A DNA stretch of 64,000 nucleotides from Cesiribacter sp. SM1 (lineage in GTDB: Bacteria > Bacteroidota > Bacteroidia > Cytophagales > Cyclobacteriaceae). The notes below the pieces were generated by a model. It did not search any database. It was not told the origin of the DNA and saw nothing but the letters and a program-made list of their open reading frames with translations. Below, piece by piece: positions 51,901-60,702 of this stretch. A program made the position numbers and the translations under genes. The number at the start of each line of letters is the position of its first letter. Positions within the stretch are counted from its first letter, which is position 1. The stretch spans positions 186,001 to 250,000 of the forward strand of contig NZ_JAHXBU010000047.1 of NCBI RefSeq assembly GCF_020178975.1. Direction: 5' to 3'.

Positions 51901-52056
51901 CAGGCTTATGAGTTTAAGGAGGAGGTTAATACTGCCATTGATGCTGAACTTGCAAAGTGGCAACAGATCAAAACACAGGAGCTTAAGGTCTTTAATGAGC
52001 TGGTTCGCCAGAAACAGATAGATGCTGTTAAGCTAAGTGAAGCAGCTAAGCCTTAG
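48913..52056 (+). CDS. Secreted Asp-box (VPS10/sortilin-like) beta-propeller protein
   Basis: A 1047-aa exported protein. The signal peptide ends LLPVAAQR. The next 700 residues are a multi-blade propeller with repeated Asp-box motifs: TQDGGQSW, SKDGGQSW, STDGGDTW, SDDGGESW, SRDGGKNW. It opens with the family segment EWRHLGPYRGGRSAAVTGV. A C-terminal region (about 760-1047) is beta-rich then helical, including TDKVTESHTAIADIRSVRKQ. Family members are annotated as glycosyl hydrolases or VPS10-domain proteins, but no catalytic residues can be assigned here. A paralogue lies at 53972-57280. A terminator follows at 52085. Confidence 0.85.
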   Translation: MNKSIFYPFFLLLFLSLLLPVAAQRKKQAAVQPVYDTALYNGLEWRHLGPYRGGRSAAVTGVPGKPNLYYFGATGGGVWRTQDGGQSWRNISDGYFGGSIGAVTVSEWDPNVIYVGGGEKTVRGNVSYGYGMWKSVDAGKSWKAAGLKDSRHISRVRVHPKNPELVYAAVMGDLFKPSQERGVYRSKDGGQSWQRILFANENAGAVDLVMDPTNPRVLYASTWRIRRTPYSLESGGEGSDLWKSTDGGDTWKKISENKGLPKGTRGIIGIAASPAQPDRVWALIEHAEGGVFRSDDGGESWQKLNDNRALRQRAWYYSRIYADPQDPQVVYVLNVDFHKSTDGGSTFKAYETPHSDHHDLWIAPEDPSRMIIADDGGAQVSFDGGENWSTYHNQPTAQFYRLETDNSFPYRIYTAQQDNTTIRIPHRTDGGAIEERDWEITAGSESAHLAVDPENNDIVYGGSYGGYLSRLNHHTKEEHAINVWPDNPMGHGAEGMKYRFQWNFPIFFSPHEKDKLYAASNHLHTTRNGGQSWETISPDLTRNDKSKLGPSGGPITKDNTGVEYYGTIFAATESPYEAGLIWTGSDDGLIYVSRDGGKNWQNVTPKNMPEWMMINSIDADPFVKGGAYVAGTLYKEGDYRPYLYKTKDYGKTWTKITNGIDAGHFARVVRADPKRQGLLYAGTETGMYVSFDDGASWQPFQQNLPIVPITDLAIKNDNLIAATQGRSLWIIDDLTPLHQLSDKVKSSAAYLYQPMPSYRMGGGQAKNPRNAGTNHPGGVMVYYHLKEQPDTTQVVKLEFLEPDGTPIRSFATDAKDKKLELKDLKKGLNRFVWDMRYEGAKDFEGMVLWWAGLQGPKAVPGEYKVRMTVGEQVQEQTFRILADPRISASTEDLQAQFEFLKSVTDKVTESHTAIADIRSVRKQLESLKTRIGADSAMKEVVEAANVLDKKMTEVEQALYQTKNRSGQDPLNYPIRLTNKLAHLNSLYGMSDGRPPKQAYEFKEEVNTAIDAELAKWQQIKTQELKVFNELVRQKQIDAVKLSEAAKP

Positions 52057-52084
52057 GGGAAGAAAGGCTTACGTGCTCTTAAAT

Positions 52085-52128
52085 AAGAAGGCTCTACCCT
52101 GTTTCAGGGATAGAGCCTTCTTGTTTTT
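52085..52128. terminator. Strong bidirectional terminator
   Basis: AAGAAGGCTCTACCCTG and CAGGGATAGAGCCTTCTT form a 17-bp stem with a single bulged A and a 3-base loop, followed by TGTTTTTGG. It ends the propeller gene and faces the convergent membrane-protein gene. Confidence 0.85.
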
Positions 52129-52141
52129 GGATTTGTTTAGC

Positions 52142-52933
52142 TTAGTTTGCTAACTGGGTTTTAGAACTGTTTGAATTTTTGCTGGCGGTCCTGTCCTGCC
52201 TGGCTTTTATCCTGCTTTCTGCAGTAACAGGCTGGCTGTTTTGGCTGCTTATCTGAATGGATATTCCGCCAAGACTTTGATCGATATAACAGAGCAGTGC
52301 ATGGAGGAAAATAAGAATGCCGGCCATTTCCATAGTTTCTTCTATGGTGGTAAGTGTGTCGAAAACAAGGCCCCTTTTGCCGGTTGTGGTAAAGTAGTAG
52401 CTTTCTACAGCCTCCAGCCCTAATGCTCCGGCAACAAAAACAGAACCTGCCAGTACTATTGTTTTTTTTACGGCTGCGGGGAGTTTTAGAAGGAAAGGAA
52501 TGTAAGCTACTGCTACCGCTAATACCAGAAAGCTGTAGGGGATGATCCAGGCGAAATAAAATACACCGGTGGTATTAAGCGTATTTCTTACCTTTTCAGC
52601 TATTACTTCATGAATCATAATTGATTCATCGGCACTCAGAAAGAGCAAAATAGCAGAGAGGCCAAGCCAGTGCCAGAAATCACCTGCTGCCTGCTTTTTC
52701 CTGATGTTTGCAATTACAGCCAGCAGTATAGCGCAAAATAGTAACTGGGCGCTGGAGAAATAGGTTGGGAAGTTTTTTTCGCTTGATAGCTTAAAATACT
52801 CAATGGTATAATAACTGGTATTATGACCAAAATAGTAGTAGCCAATCATGCCTGCAATATTGGCCAAAACCAGGAGACAAATGATTGCTCCAAGGCAATA
52901 GGTAATTTTTTTCGGTGAGTATGTAATCTGCAT
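52142..52933 (-). CDS. Hypothetical polytopic membrane protein
   Basis: A 263-aa inner-membrane protein, not recognised. Seven or so hydrophobic helices span residues 10-225 (for example YCLGAIICLLVLANIAGMIG, LLFCAILLAVIANI, FLVLAVAVAYIPFLLKLPAA, MAGILIFLHALLCYI). Conserved-looking polar residues sit in FLSADESIMIHEVIAEKVRN and TTIEETMEMAGI; such buried Asp/Glu/His residues suggest a transport or sensory role, but I cannot name a family. The soluble tail is Ser/Asn-rich. Monocistronic. Confidence 0.65.
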   Translation of the reverse strand: MQITYSPKKITYCLGAIICLLVLANIAGMIGYYYFGHNTSYYTIEYFKLSSEKNFPTYFSSAQLLFCAILLAVIANIRKKQAAGDFWHWLGLSAILLFLSADESIMIHEVIAEKVRNTLNTTGVFYFAWIIPYSFLVLAVAVAYIPFLLKLPAAVKKTIVLAGSVFVAGALGLEAVESYYFTTTGKRGLVFDTLTTIEETMEMAGILIFLHALLCYIDQSLGGISIQISSQNSQPVTAESRIKARQDRTASKNSNSSKTQLAN

Positions 52934-53356
52934 GCTAAAGCCTCGATGATTGGGAGTAGTGAAAAAATATCATCAGTTACTGCTCCGATGGTGGGGTATT
53001 CAAGTTAAAGGCTGTCTAATGCTTGTGCTCTACCTCGTTTCGGAGCAGGAAATTCATGTAATAAAAGTAAAGTGATTTCTTAAATAAATGTTAAATAGGA
53101 AGGCAGTTTTAAATCTATAGTGCAGATTTTAATGAAATTTTAATAAAAAGATAACCTCAAAGCTGAAACACTTGTCCGCTGTGGGGATGTAAGGTATGGC
53201 TCTGATTTATGTGTGTAGTTTTGCGGTATACCAGGGTAAGGAAAAGTTACGCGGCTATACCGAAAGGAGCATCAGCTCCAGAATCACCGCTTTCCGGCAG
53301 GTTTAGAGCATAATAGGTAAGACATGTATTTTATTATGAGCTTAGCGTTACGCACC
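52934..53356. other. Intergenic region with no recognisable gene
   Basis: A 423-base AT-rich gap upstream of the membrane-protein gene. A weak inverted repeat (CGGTATA near 53224 and TATACCG near 53256) is the only structure seen; no promoter box or RNA gene is supported. Confidence 0.4.
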
Positions 53357-53620
53357 TTAGAAACCTGTGATTGCCCATGATACCAGCATACCTGCAGGTA
53401 TGCTTCTTGCTAGTCCTGTTTTTCTTGATCGGACCCAGCCACTGATACCAATACTAACTATCAGGGCATAAGTGCCGGCCATAAAGCTGATCATCCCAAT
53501 GATTCTGGCAGTTAATAAACTACTCTCCCTGGCTAAAACTGCATCTGGCCTAAGATTTACCACCAGCATTATAAGAGCAGTTACAGCAACAATAAAGGGT
53601 AGGGGCAGCAAATAAAGCAA
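53357..53620 (-). CDS. Small membrane protein, possibly 5' frameshifted
   Basis: An 87-aa frame with two helices (PFIVAVTALIMLVVNLRPDA and IGMISFMAGTYALIVSIGIS). The only start is a TTG at 53618-53620; no ATG or GTG lies upstream in frame. Just upstream in another frame, from a GTG at 53658-53660, the sequence reads VNSNNKAAGWAITFALFAAP, which looks like the natural beginning of this helix. A single indel near the CCCC run around 53604 would join the two. The gene may be decaying, or the base call may be wrong. Function unknown. Confidence 0.45.
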   Translation of the reverse strand: MLYLLPLPFIVAVTALIMLVVNLRPDAVLARESSLLTARIIGMISFMAGTYALIVSIGISGWVRSRKTGLARSIPAGMLVSWAITGF

Positions 53621-53660
53621 AAGTAATAGCCCAGCCTGCGGCCTTATTATTGCTGTTCAC

Positions 53661-53971
53661 AAATCTAAAGCAGATAGAAAGGTAGCTGCAAGGCCTCCAG
53701 GGCACTTGTTTGGCAAGCCTGCTGCAGATGATTGACAAACAGGCTGATAGCAGTAGTGTCTGTAGCAGCAGGGAATACTTGACTTGTAGAAATATCTCTA
53801 ATTTTGTAGCTTTCCTTAGGTCAGTATGATTGACTGGTGCAGAACTGGCAACACGGCTTACACCTGTGCAGCGCAAAATTTATAGAGGCTTTTTTTTGTC
53901 ACCAGGCATTCGTTATTTCGTGTTCCCTGGGCTTTGCTTTTACTCTGTTCAAAGCCCTGTCTATCCATGCT
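53661..53971. other. Region upstream of the second propeller gene
   Basis: 311 bases. TAATTTTG at 53799-53806 fits the -7 consensus, with a TTG 17 bases upstream of it, so transcription may start near 53814. No small gene or RNA is seen. Confidence 0.4.
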
Positions 53972-56900
53972 ATGATCAGATTACGATACTACACGCTTAT
54001 GCTGCTGCTTATCAGCAGTACAGCTGCCTACCCACAGGCAAACAGAAGCACCAGGCGCCAGGCGGCAGTTACTGAGAGGCCGGTGCACCTTAAGTCCGAG
54101 ACCTACCAGGCCCTGCAGTTCCGTGGTATTGGCCCGGCCGTTACTTCGGGGCGCATTTCGGATTTTGCAGTACATCCGCAAAACCCGGATGTTTATTATG
54201 TTGCATCCTCTTCCGGAGGTGTATGGAAAACCGAAAATCATGGCACCACCTACACGCCTATATTCGATCAGCAGGGGAGCTATTCCATTGGCTGTGTAAG
54301 CCTGGACCCCAATAACCCCAGCACAGTTTGGGTAGGTACCGGCGAAAACAACAACCAGCGATCTGTTGGCTATGGCGATGGTGTGTACAAGAGCACCGAC
54401 GGCGGAAAGAGCTGGGCGCATATGGGGCTTAAAAATTCCGAACATATTGCCAACGTGATTGTAGACCCCAGCAACAGCAACATTGTATGGGTGGCGGCCT
54501 ATGGCCCAGTCTGGAGCGATGGCGGTGAAAGAGGCGTGTACAAATCAACCGATGGTGGCCAGACGTGGAACCAGGTGAAAGCAGTGAGCCCTTACACCGG
54601 CTGTAACAGCCTTGTGATGGACCCGCGCGATCCCAACACCCTCTATGCAGCTTTTCACCAGCGGCAGCGTAAAGTATTCACCTACATTGGCGGCGGCCCG
54701 GAATCGGCTATCTATAAAACTACAGACGGCGGCCAGAGCTGGACAAAGCTGGAGGGTGGCCTGCCCGGCGGTGATATTGGCCGTATCGGCATTGATGTGT
54801 CTCCGGCCAACCCCGATGTGGTGTACGCCGTGGTGGAAGCACCTGATAATAAAGGGGGCATCTATCGTTCTGCAGACCGCGGACGTAGCTGGGAGCGCCG
54901 TAGTGGTGTGTTTACCAGCGGTAACTACTACCAGGAGCTTAATTGTGATCCGCTTGATGAAAACCGCATCTTTATTACCGATACCTGGTATAAGGTGAGC
55001 GACGATGGCGGTAAAACCGTACGCAACCTGGGTGAGCTTAACAAGCACATCGATAACCATGCGATCTGGATAGACCCCCGCAATACCAACCACCTGCTGG
55101 TGGGCTGCGATGGCGGCATTTACGAAACCTGGGATTTTGCCCAGACCTGGCATTTTAAGCCTAACCTGCCGGTCATTCAGTTCTATAAAGTTTCCACTGA
55201 TAACGCAGAGCCATTCTACGGCATCCATGGTGGTACGCAGGATAACCTAAGCCTTGGCGGACCCAGCAGAACAACCAGCATTAACGGCATTACCAACGAA
55301 GACTGGTACATTACCAGCATTGGCGATGGCTTCGAAACCCAGGTAGATCCTACAGACCCCAACACTATATATGCACAAAGCCAGCACGGCGGGCTGGTTC
55401 GCTTTGACCGCCGCAGTGGCGAATACCTCTTTATCAAACCCATGGAAGGAGAGGGTGAGCCTGCCCTGCGCTGGAACTGGGACTCACCGCTCCTGATCTC
55501 GCAGCATCAGCCTACCCGCCTGTACATTGGCGCCAACAGGGTATACCGTACCGACGACCGCGGCAACTCCTGGAGGCCGATCAGCCCCGACCTTAGCCGT
55601 GGTGTAGACCGCAACCGCCTGCAGGTAATGGGCCGCATATGGAGTGTAGATGCCATAGCCAAAAATGCCTCCACAGATATCTGGGGACAAACCACCACCA
55701 TTGCCGAGAGTGCTTTAGACGAAAACCTGCTGTGGGTGGGCACCGACGACGGGCTGCTGCACCTGACACGCGATGGCGGCCAGAACTGGACCCGCATCGA
55801 AAACATAGCAGGCGCCCCCAGCCAGAGCTACGTAAACCAGGTAATTGCCTCACAATTTGATAAGAATGTTGCTTATGTAGCCTTTAATCACCACCGCTAT
55901 GGCGACTTTAAGCCATACCTGTTCAAAACCACAGATGGCGGCCGGAGCTGGAGGGCCCTGCACGGCACCCTGCCAGAGCGGGGCAGCGTGTACACCATTG
56001 CCGAAGATCATGTAGACCCTAACCTCCTGTTCTGTGGCACCGAGTTCGGAGCTTTCTACTCAAAAAATGGCGGTGCCGACTGGGTGCAGCTGAAGAGCGG
56101 ACTGCCCACCATTGCCGTGCGCGATATTGAAATACAGCGCCGGGAGAACGACCTGGTGCTGGGCACCTTTGGCCGCGGCTTTTATGTGCTGGATGATTAT
56201 ACACCCCTGCGTAACCTGGATGCCAACAGCTTTAAGCAGGCTGCTGCCATACTGCCTGTAAAAGATGCTTTGTTGTACGTAGAGCGCTTCCCGATTGGCC
56301 TGCGCGATAAAGGACATTTGGGCAGCAGCTATTTTACGGCACCTAACCCGGCCTTTGGAGCAGTGTTTACCTACTATGTACGTGATGAACTGCAAACCAT
56401 GCGCCAGCAGCGCAGAGCACGCGAAAAAGAAAAGGTAGACCGTAAGGAAAGCATTTATTACCCAAGCAAAGACAGCCTGCGCCTGGAGGCGCAGCAGCCG
56501 GAGCCATTCCTGCTCTTTACCATAACAGATGCAGCAGGTACCGTGGTGCGCCAGATAAAGGCACCAGCTAAGAAAGGCTTGCAGCGCATTAACTGGGACC
56601 TGCGCCACAATGTGTCGGCACCAGTCACCAACCGTTATGTGCCAGCACCCGATGAGCTGTTCGGCTCCGAAGAAAAGGGCCAGCTGGCGGTGCCGGGTGT
56701 GTACAGCGTAGCGCTAAGCAAATACGAAAACGGGCAGCTCGCGCCACTAACAGAGCCTGTTTCCTTTACAGTAAAAGCCCTGAATCAGGCCACATTCCAG
56801 ACAGAAAACTGGGATGAGTACAGGCAGTTCACTGAAAATGTTGCACGCCTGAACAGGGCGGTAAGTGCAGCCAATAACATACACACAGAGCTTGCCCGTA

Positions 56901-57280
56901 ACCTGAATTATATGCAGACGGCCGTTCTGGAAATGTCAGCGCGATCTACAGAAGCACTCAAGCAGATTTATGATTTGCAAGGCCGCCTGAACCAGGTTAA
57001 GATGGCATTGGTGGGAGACCAGGAGCTGGCCCGTCATCAGTTTGAAACGGCACCTTCCATCAGTGAGCGTGCCGGGGTGCTGCAATATGGTATGTGGTCT
57101 ACCACTTCGGCGCCGCCAGCAACCTACCGGGAGTCTTACCAGATAGCTGCCAGGCAGCTCGGCCCTGTGCTAACACAGCTAAAAGAGATTGCAGATCAGT
57201 CTGCAGCACTACAGCAACAGCTGGAAATTGCCGGTGCTCCTTATACCCCGGGCCGCTGGCCGGAGTGGTCTGGCGAGTAA
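53972..57280 (+). CDS. Secreted Asp-box (VPS10/sortilin-like) propeller protein, second copy
   Basis: A 1102-aa exported paralogue of the 48913 protein. The frame is open from 53837, but the ATG at 53972 gives a signal peptide (MIRLRYYTLMLLLISSTAAY), so I chose it. It opens FRGIGPAVTSGRISDFAV, the same family segment as the first copy, and carries Asp boxes STDGGKSW, STDGGQTW, TTDGGQSW, TRDGGQNW and TTDGGRSW. The C-terminal part (about 800-1102) includes KKGLQRINWDLRHN and a helical ending. The two large proteins may be exposed at the surface or periplasmic and bind or process polymers or peptides. No catalytic site is visible. Confidence 0.85.
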   Translation: MIRLRYYTLMLLLISSTAAYPQANRSTRRQAAVTERPVHLKSETYQALQFRGIGPAVTSGRISDFAVHPQNPDVYYVASSSGGVWKTENHGTTYTPIFDQQGSYSIGCVSLDPNNPSTVWVGTGENNNQRSVGYGDGVYKSTDGGKSWAHMGLKNSEHIANVIVDPSNSNIVWVAAYGPVWSDGGERGVYKSTDGGQTWNQVKAVSPYTGCNSLVMDPRDPNTLYAAFHQRQRKVFTYIGGGPESAIYKTTDGGQSWTKLEGGLPGGDIGRIGIDVSPANPDVVYAVVEAPDNKGGIYRSADRGRSWERRSGVFTSGNYYQELNCDPLDENRIFITDTWYKVSDDGGKTVRNLGELNKHIDNHAIWIDPRNTNHLLVGCDGGIYETWDFAQTWHFKPNLPVIQFYKVSTDNAEPFYGIHGGTQDNLSLGGPSRTTSINGITNEDWYITSIGDGFETQVDPTDPNTIYAQSQHGGLVRFDRRSGEYLFIKPMEGEGEPALRWNWDSPLLISQHQPTRLYIGANRVYRTDDRGNSWRPISPDLSRGVDRNRLQVMGRIWSVDAIAKNASTDIWGQTTTIAESALDENLLWVGTDDGLLHLTRDGGQNWTRIENIAGAPSQSYVNQVIASQFDKNVAYVAFNHHRYGDFKPYLFKTTDGGRSWRALHGTLPERGSVYTIAEDHVDPNLLFCGTEFGAFYSKNGGADWVQLKSGLPTIAVRDIEIQRRENDLVLGTFGRGFYVLDDYTPLRNLDANSFKQAAAILPVKDALLYVERFPIGLRDKGHLGSSYFTAPNPAFGAVFTYYVRDELQTMRQQRRAREKEKVDRKESIYYPSKDSLRLEAQQPEPFLLFTITDAAGTVVRQIKAPAKKGLQRINWDLRHNVSAPVTNRYVPAPDELFGSEEKGQLAVPGVYSVALSKYENGQLAPLTEPVSFTVKALNQATFQTENWDEYRQFTENVARLNRAVSAANNIHTELARNLNYMQTAVLEMSARSTEALKQIYDLQGRLNQVKMALVGDQELARHQFETAPSISERAGVLQYGMWSTTSAPPATYRESYQIAARQLGPVLTQLKEIADQSAALQQQLEIAGAPYTPGRWPEWSGE

Positions 57281-57375
57281 GGTGTGTTGGTGGCTTTATT
57301 ACACCATCCCCGCGCAGGCAGGGATCTGTTAGAAGCTACTGTTACAGACTTATATTCTGAATAGATACAGACAAT

Positions 57376-57411
57376 AAAAAAGCGATGCCATTTTCCGGCA
57401 TCGCTTTTTTA
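57376..57411. terminator. Bidirectional terminator between the propeller and lpd
   Basis: AAAAAAGCGATGCC and GGCATCGCTTTTTT pair over 14 bp around ATTTTCC. It serves both convergent genes. Confidence 0.92.
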
Positions 57412-57434
57412 TTCTACAGTTATTGAGTTTGCTT

Positions 57435-58838
57435 TTACATATGCAAAGCCCTGTTATCCGTTGCGGCAAGGCAGGCTTCTTTGATGGCTTCTGTAAAGGT
57501 GGGGTGGGCGTGGCTCATGCGCGAAATATCTTCGGCAGAGGCACGGAATTCCATGGCCACCACGGCCTCGGCAATCATGTCGGCAGCACGTGGGCCAATC
57601 ATATGTACGCCTAGCACCTCGTCGGTTTCCTTATCGGCCAGCACTTTTACAAAACCGTCGGTATCCATAGAAGCACGGGCACGGCCGGAGGCTTTAAAGG
57701 AGAAGCTGCCGGATTTAAACTCGCGGCCCATTTCCTTTAGCTGCTCTTCGGTATAACCAACACCGGCCACTTCTGGCCAGGTGTATACTACACCCGGAAT
57801 CAGGTTGTAGTTGATGTGCGGCTTTTGGCCTACAATGCTTTCGGCAACAAACACACCTTCTTCTTCGGCTTTATGGGCCAGCATAGCGCCTTTCACCACA
57901 TCGCCAATGGCATAAATGCCTTCAACATTGGTGCGCAGGTGGTCGTCAACTTCCACGCGGCCACGGTTATCCAGCTTTACGCCGGCATTTTCAAGGCCAA
58001 GGCCTTTGGTGTAGGGAGCACGGCCTACAGAAACCAGGCAGTAATCACCTACGATCTCTATCTGCTCGCCTTTTTTATTCTCAGCACGTACAACCACCTC
58101 GTTACCCCTGCGCTCTACGCCGGTAACTTTGGTGCTTAGCTTAAAGTCGAAGCCATGCTGCTTCTTAAGCACCCGCTGCAGCTCTTTGCTAAGAGCACCA
58201 TCCATACCAGGTATGATGCGGTCAAGGAACTCTACCACGGTTACTTTAGCACCCAGGCGCCCGTAAACAGAACCCAGTTCCATACCAATCACACCGCCGC
58301 CAATCACGATCATGTGCTTGGGTACTTCCTGAAGCTCCAGGGCTTCGGTGCTGGTGATGATACGTTCTTTATCTATTTGGATGAATGGGAGTGCTGTAGG
58401 CTTAGAGCCTGTAGCAATAATGGTATTTTTGGTCTGGAAGGTTTCTTCCCTGCCATCACCACCGGTTACTTTTATGGTGTTCTTGTCTACTAAGGAACCC
58501 ATACCAGTCTTCACATCGATCTTGTTTTTCTTCATCAGGTAATCGATGCCGGCAACTGTCTGCTTTACCACATCGCGCTTACGCGAAATCATCTGTGGCA
58601 GGTTTACCTGCAGGTTGCTAAGCTCAATGCCATGATCCTTGAAAGTGTGGCTGGCGTTGTGGAAGTGCTCTGAAGAATCGAGCAGGGCTTTGCTGGGAAT
58701 GCAGCCTACATTAAGGCAGGTGCCGCCCAGTGAAGTATATTTTTCTACGAGTGCGGTTTTGAGTCCCAGCTGTGCACAGCGAATGGCTGCCACATACCCG
58801 CCAGGTCCCGAACCGATTACGGTTACATCGTATTGCAT
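57435..58838 (-). CDS. lpd: Dihydrolipoyl dehydrogenase (E3)
   Basis: A 467-aa flavoprotein that reoxidises lipoamide for 2-oxoacid dehydrogenases. The FAD motif is IGSGPGGYVAAIRCAQLG, the redox disulfide is in GGTCLNVGCIPSKALL (Cys41, Cys46), the NAD motif is VIGGGVIGMELGSVYGRLGA, and the active-site His-Glu pair is in HAHPTFTEAIKE. It is the third gene of the sucA-odhB-lpd unit, 85 bases after odhB, with a long perfect hairpin in the spacer. This E3 is therefore most likely the one of the 2-oxoglutarate dehydrogenase complex. Confidence 0.96.
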   Translation of the reverse strand: MQYDVTVIGSGPGGYVAAIRCAQLGLKTALVEKYTSLGGTCLNVGCIPSKALLDSSEHFHNASHTFKDHGIELSNLQVNLPQMISRKRDVVKQTVAGIDYLMKKNKIDVKTGMGSLVDKNTIKVTGGDGREETFQTKNTIIATGSKPTALPFIQIDKERIITSTEALELQEVPKHMIVIGGGVIGMELGSVYGRLGAKVTVVEFLDRIIPGMDGALSKELQRVLKKQHGFDFKLSTKVTGVERRGNEVVVRAENKKGEQIEIVGDYCLVSVGRAPYTKGLGLENAGVKLDNRGRVEVDDHLRTNVEGIYAIGDVVKGAMLAHKAEEEGVFVAESIVGQKPHINYNLIPGVVYTWPEVAGVGYTEEQLKEMGREFKSGSFSFKASGRARASMDTDGFVKVLADKETDEVLGVHMIGPRAADMIAEAVVAMEFRASAEDISRMSHAHPTFTEAIKEACLAATDNRALHM

Positions 58839-58864
58839 TTTCTATAATTTTAGTAGCAGTAAAG

Positions 58865-58901
58865 ATGGGGTGCAATGCTTAATTTAAGCATTGCACCCCA
58901 T
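58865..58901 (-). other. Perfect intra-operon hairpin between odhB and lpd
   Basis: ATGGGGTGCAATGCTTAA and its exact complement (18 bp each) are separated by one base. In RNA this gives a stem of at least 15 bp with a small AT loop. The following minus-strand sequence (CTTTACTGCTAC) has no strong U tract, so an RNA-processing or stability element is more likely than a terminator. Confidence 0.8.
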
Positions 58902-58923
58902 ATCAAACACTATATATTATCAA

Positions 58924-60660
58924 TTAAACGCCAAGCAGTAGCCTGGTTGGATCTTCCAGCAGTTGTTTAACCCGCACCAGGAAGCTTACAGACTCGCGGC
59001 CGTCGATGATGCGGTGGTCGTAGCTAAGAGCAACATACATGATGGGGCGGATTACAATCTCACCATTCTCCACTACCGGACGCTCCACAATGTTGTGCAT
59101 GCCTAAAATGGCACTTTGCGGGGCGTTGATGATAGGGGTAGACATCATGCTGCCGAAAACACCACCATTGGTGATGGTGAAGGTACCACCCTGCATCTCG
59201 TCGATGCTAAGCTTGCCGTCACGTGCTTTCTTGGCTAGGCTGATGATTTCCTTCTCAATTTCGTGGAAGTTCATGCTTTCGGCATTGCGCACCACCGGTA
59301 CAACCAGGCCCTTAGGGCTCGACACAGCTATGGAAACATCAACGAAGTTGTTATACACAATTTCATTACCATCAATCTGTGCGTTAACGGCAGGCCACTC
59401 CTGCAGGGCCACACATACTGCCTTGGTAAAGAAGCTCATAAAGCCAAGGCCAACCTCGTACTTCTCTTTAAACTGCTCCTTGTATTTACTGCGGATATCC
59501 ATGATCGGCTTCATGTTTACCTCATTGAAGGTCGTTAACATGGCCGTTTCGTTCTTAACACTTACCAGGCGGCGGCTGATGGTCTTGCGCAGCGAGCTCA
59601 TACGCTCACGGCTTTGCGCTCGATTACCTCCTGCTGATGCTGCCTGAGGAGCTTTTTGCTCCTGTGGAGCAGCTTTTTGCTGCTGTTGAGGGGCACTCTG
59701 CTGCTGTTTCTGAGCATCACCTCTCTGTGCATTCTGTGCATCTTCTTTGGTGATACGGCCACCAACACCGGTGCCTTTTACAGCTTCGGCAGAAATGCCT
59801 TTTTCAGCCAGAATTTTACCTGCTGCAGGAGAGGGGTGGCCGGCTGCATAACCAGCAGCATGTCCCTGATCAGATGGTTGTGCAGTTGCCTGCGACTTTC
59901 CGTCATTGCCATGGCTGCCATAGCCGGCTTTATCTGTGGCTGGTTGTGAACCTCCAGTGCCCTGAGCGGCTCCTGCTCCAGCCTCTATCTGGCAAATCAG
60001 ATCACCGATCTGCAGGGTAGCACCTTCCTGTGCCTTGATGCGAAGTACACCACTGGCTTCGGCTGGTAATTCAAAGGTTGCTTTGTCAGACTCGATTTCG
60101 GCAATTACCTCATCGAGCTGTACGGTATCGCCATCCTCTTTCAGCCACTGGCCTATGGTTACCTCGGTGATGGATTCGCCAACGGTGGGCACGATCATAT
60201 CTACCAACTGGCCGGCGCCGGTCGCGCCACCTCCGGCAGAGCCGCTACCAGAAGCAACGGATCCGGCTGCCCCTGTTGTACCTGTACCTGCTGTATCCTT
60301 GCCTGTATTTCCGCTGAACTGACCGGGGGTTCTGGTTTGTTCGCCTGCGCCTAAGTCGCCCACTTTGGGAGCATCTTGTTTAGCATCTGCTTTTTCAGCA
60401 CCTGAACCGCCACTGGAGGCTGCATCTCCATCTTCAATCACACACACTACCTCCCCGATGGGCACTGTCTGGCCTTCTGCAACTTTTATGCGTAATACAC
60501 CCGCCTGCTCTGCAGCAAGCTCAAAAGTTGCTTTGTCAGATTCCAGTTCGGCAATGTTCTCGTCTCTTTCAACGTAATCGCCGTCGTTTTTAAACCACTG
60601 GCCTATGGTGACTTCCGAAATGGATTCGCCCACCGTGGGCACTTTTACTTCTATACTCAT
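58924..60660 (-). CDS. odhB: 2-oxoglutarate dehydrogenase E2, dihydrolipoyl succinyltransferase, with two lipoyl domains
   Basis: A 578-aa E2. Two lipoyl domains occur: residues 1-78 (Lys43 in [11 protein letters not shown]) and about 152-230 (Lys193 in [11 protein letters not shown]), joined by a Gly/Ser/Ala/Thr-rich linker. The peripheral subunit-binding domain is [20 protein letters not shown] with [12 protein letters not shown]. The catalytic domain (about 345-578) ends [19 protein letters not shown] with the HxxxDG site. The PTVGESI(S/T)EVTIGQW lipoyl motif is of the OdhB type rather than pyruvate dehydrogenase. SucB proteins usually have one lipoyl domain. It lies 42 bases after sucA. 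Confidence 0.95.
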   Translation of the reverse strand: MSIEVKVPTVGESISEVTIGQWFKNDGDYVERDENIAELESDKATFELAAEQAGVLRIKVAEGQTVPIGEVVCVIEDGDAASSGGSGAEKADAKQDAPKVGDLGAGEQTRTPGQFSGNTGKDTAGTGTTGAAGSVASGSGSAGGGATGAGQLVDMIVPTVGESITEVTIGQWLKEDGDTVQLDEVIAEIESDKATFELPAEASGVLRIKAQEGATLQIGDLICQIEAGAGAAQGTGGSQPATDKAGYGSHGNDGKSQATAQPSDQGHAAGYAAGHPSPAAGKILAEKGISAEAVKGTGVGGRITKEDAQNAQRGDAQKQQQSAPQQQQKAAPQEQKAPQAASAGGNRAQSRERMSSLRKTISRRLVSVKNETAMLTTFNEVNMKPIMDIRSKYKEQFKEKYEVGLGFMSFFTKAVCVALQEWPAVNAQIDGNEIVYNNFVDVSIAVSSPKGLVVPVVRNAESMNFHEIEKEIISLAKKARDGKLSIDEMQGGTFTITNGGVFGSMMSTPIINAPQSAILGMHNIVERPVVENGEIVIRPIMYVALSYDHRIIDGRESVSFLVRVKQLLEDPTRLLLGV

Positions 60661-60702
60661 AGTATTATAGGTAGTCTCTATCTTCTAAAAAATTGATCCT
60701 GC

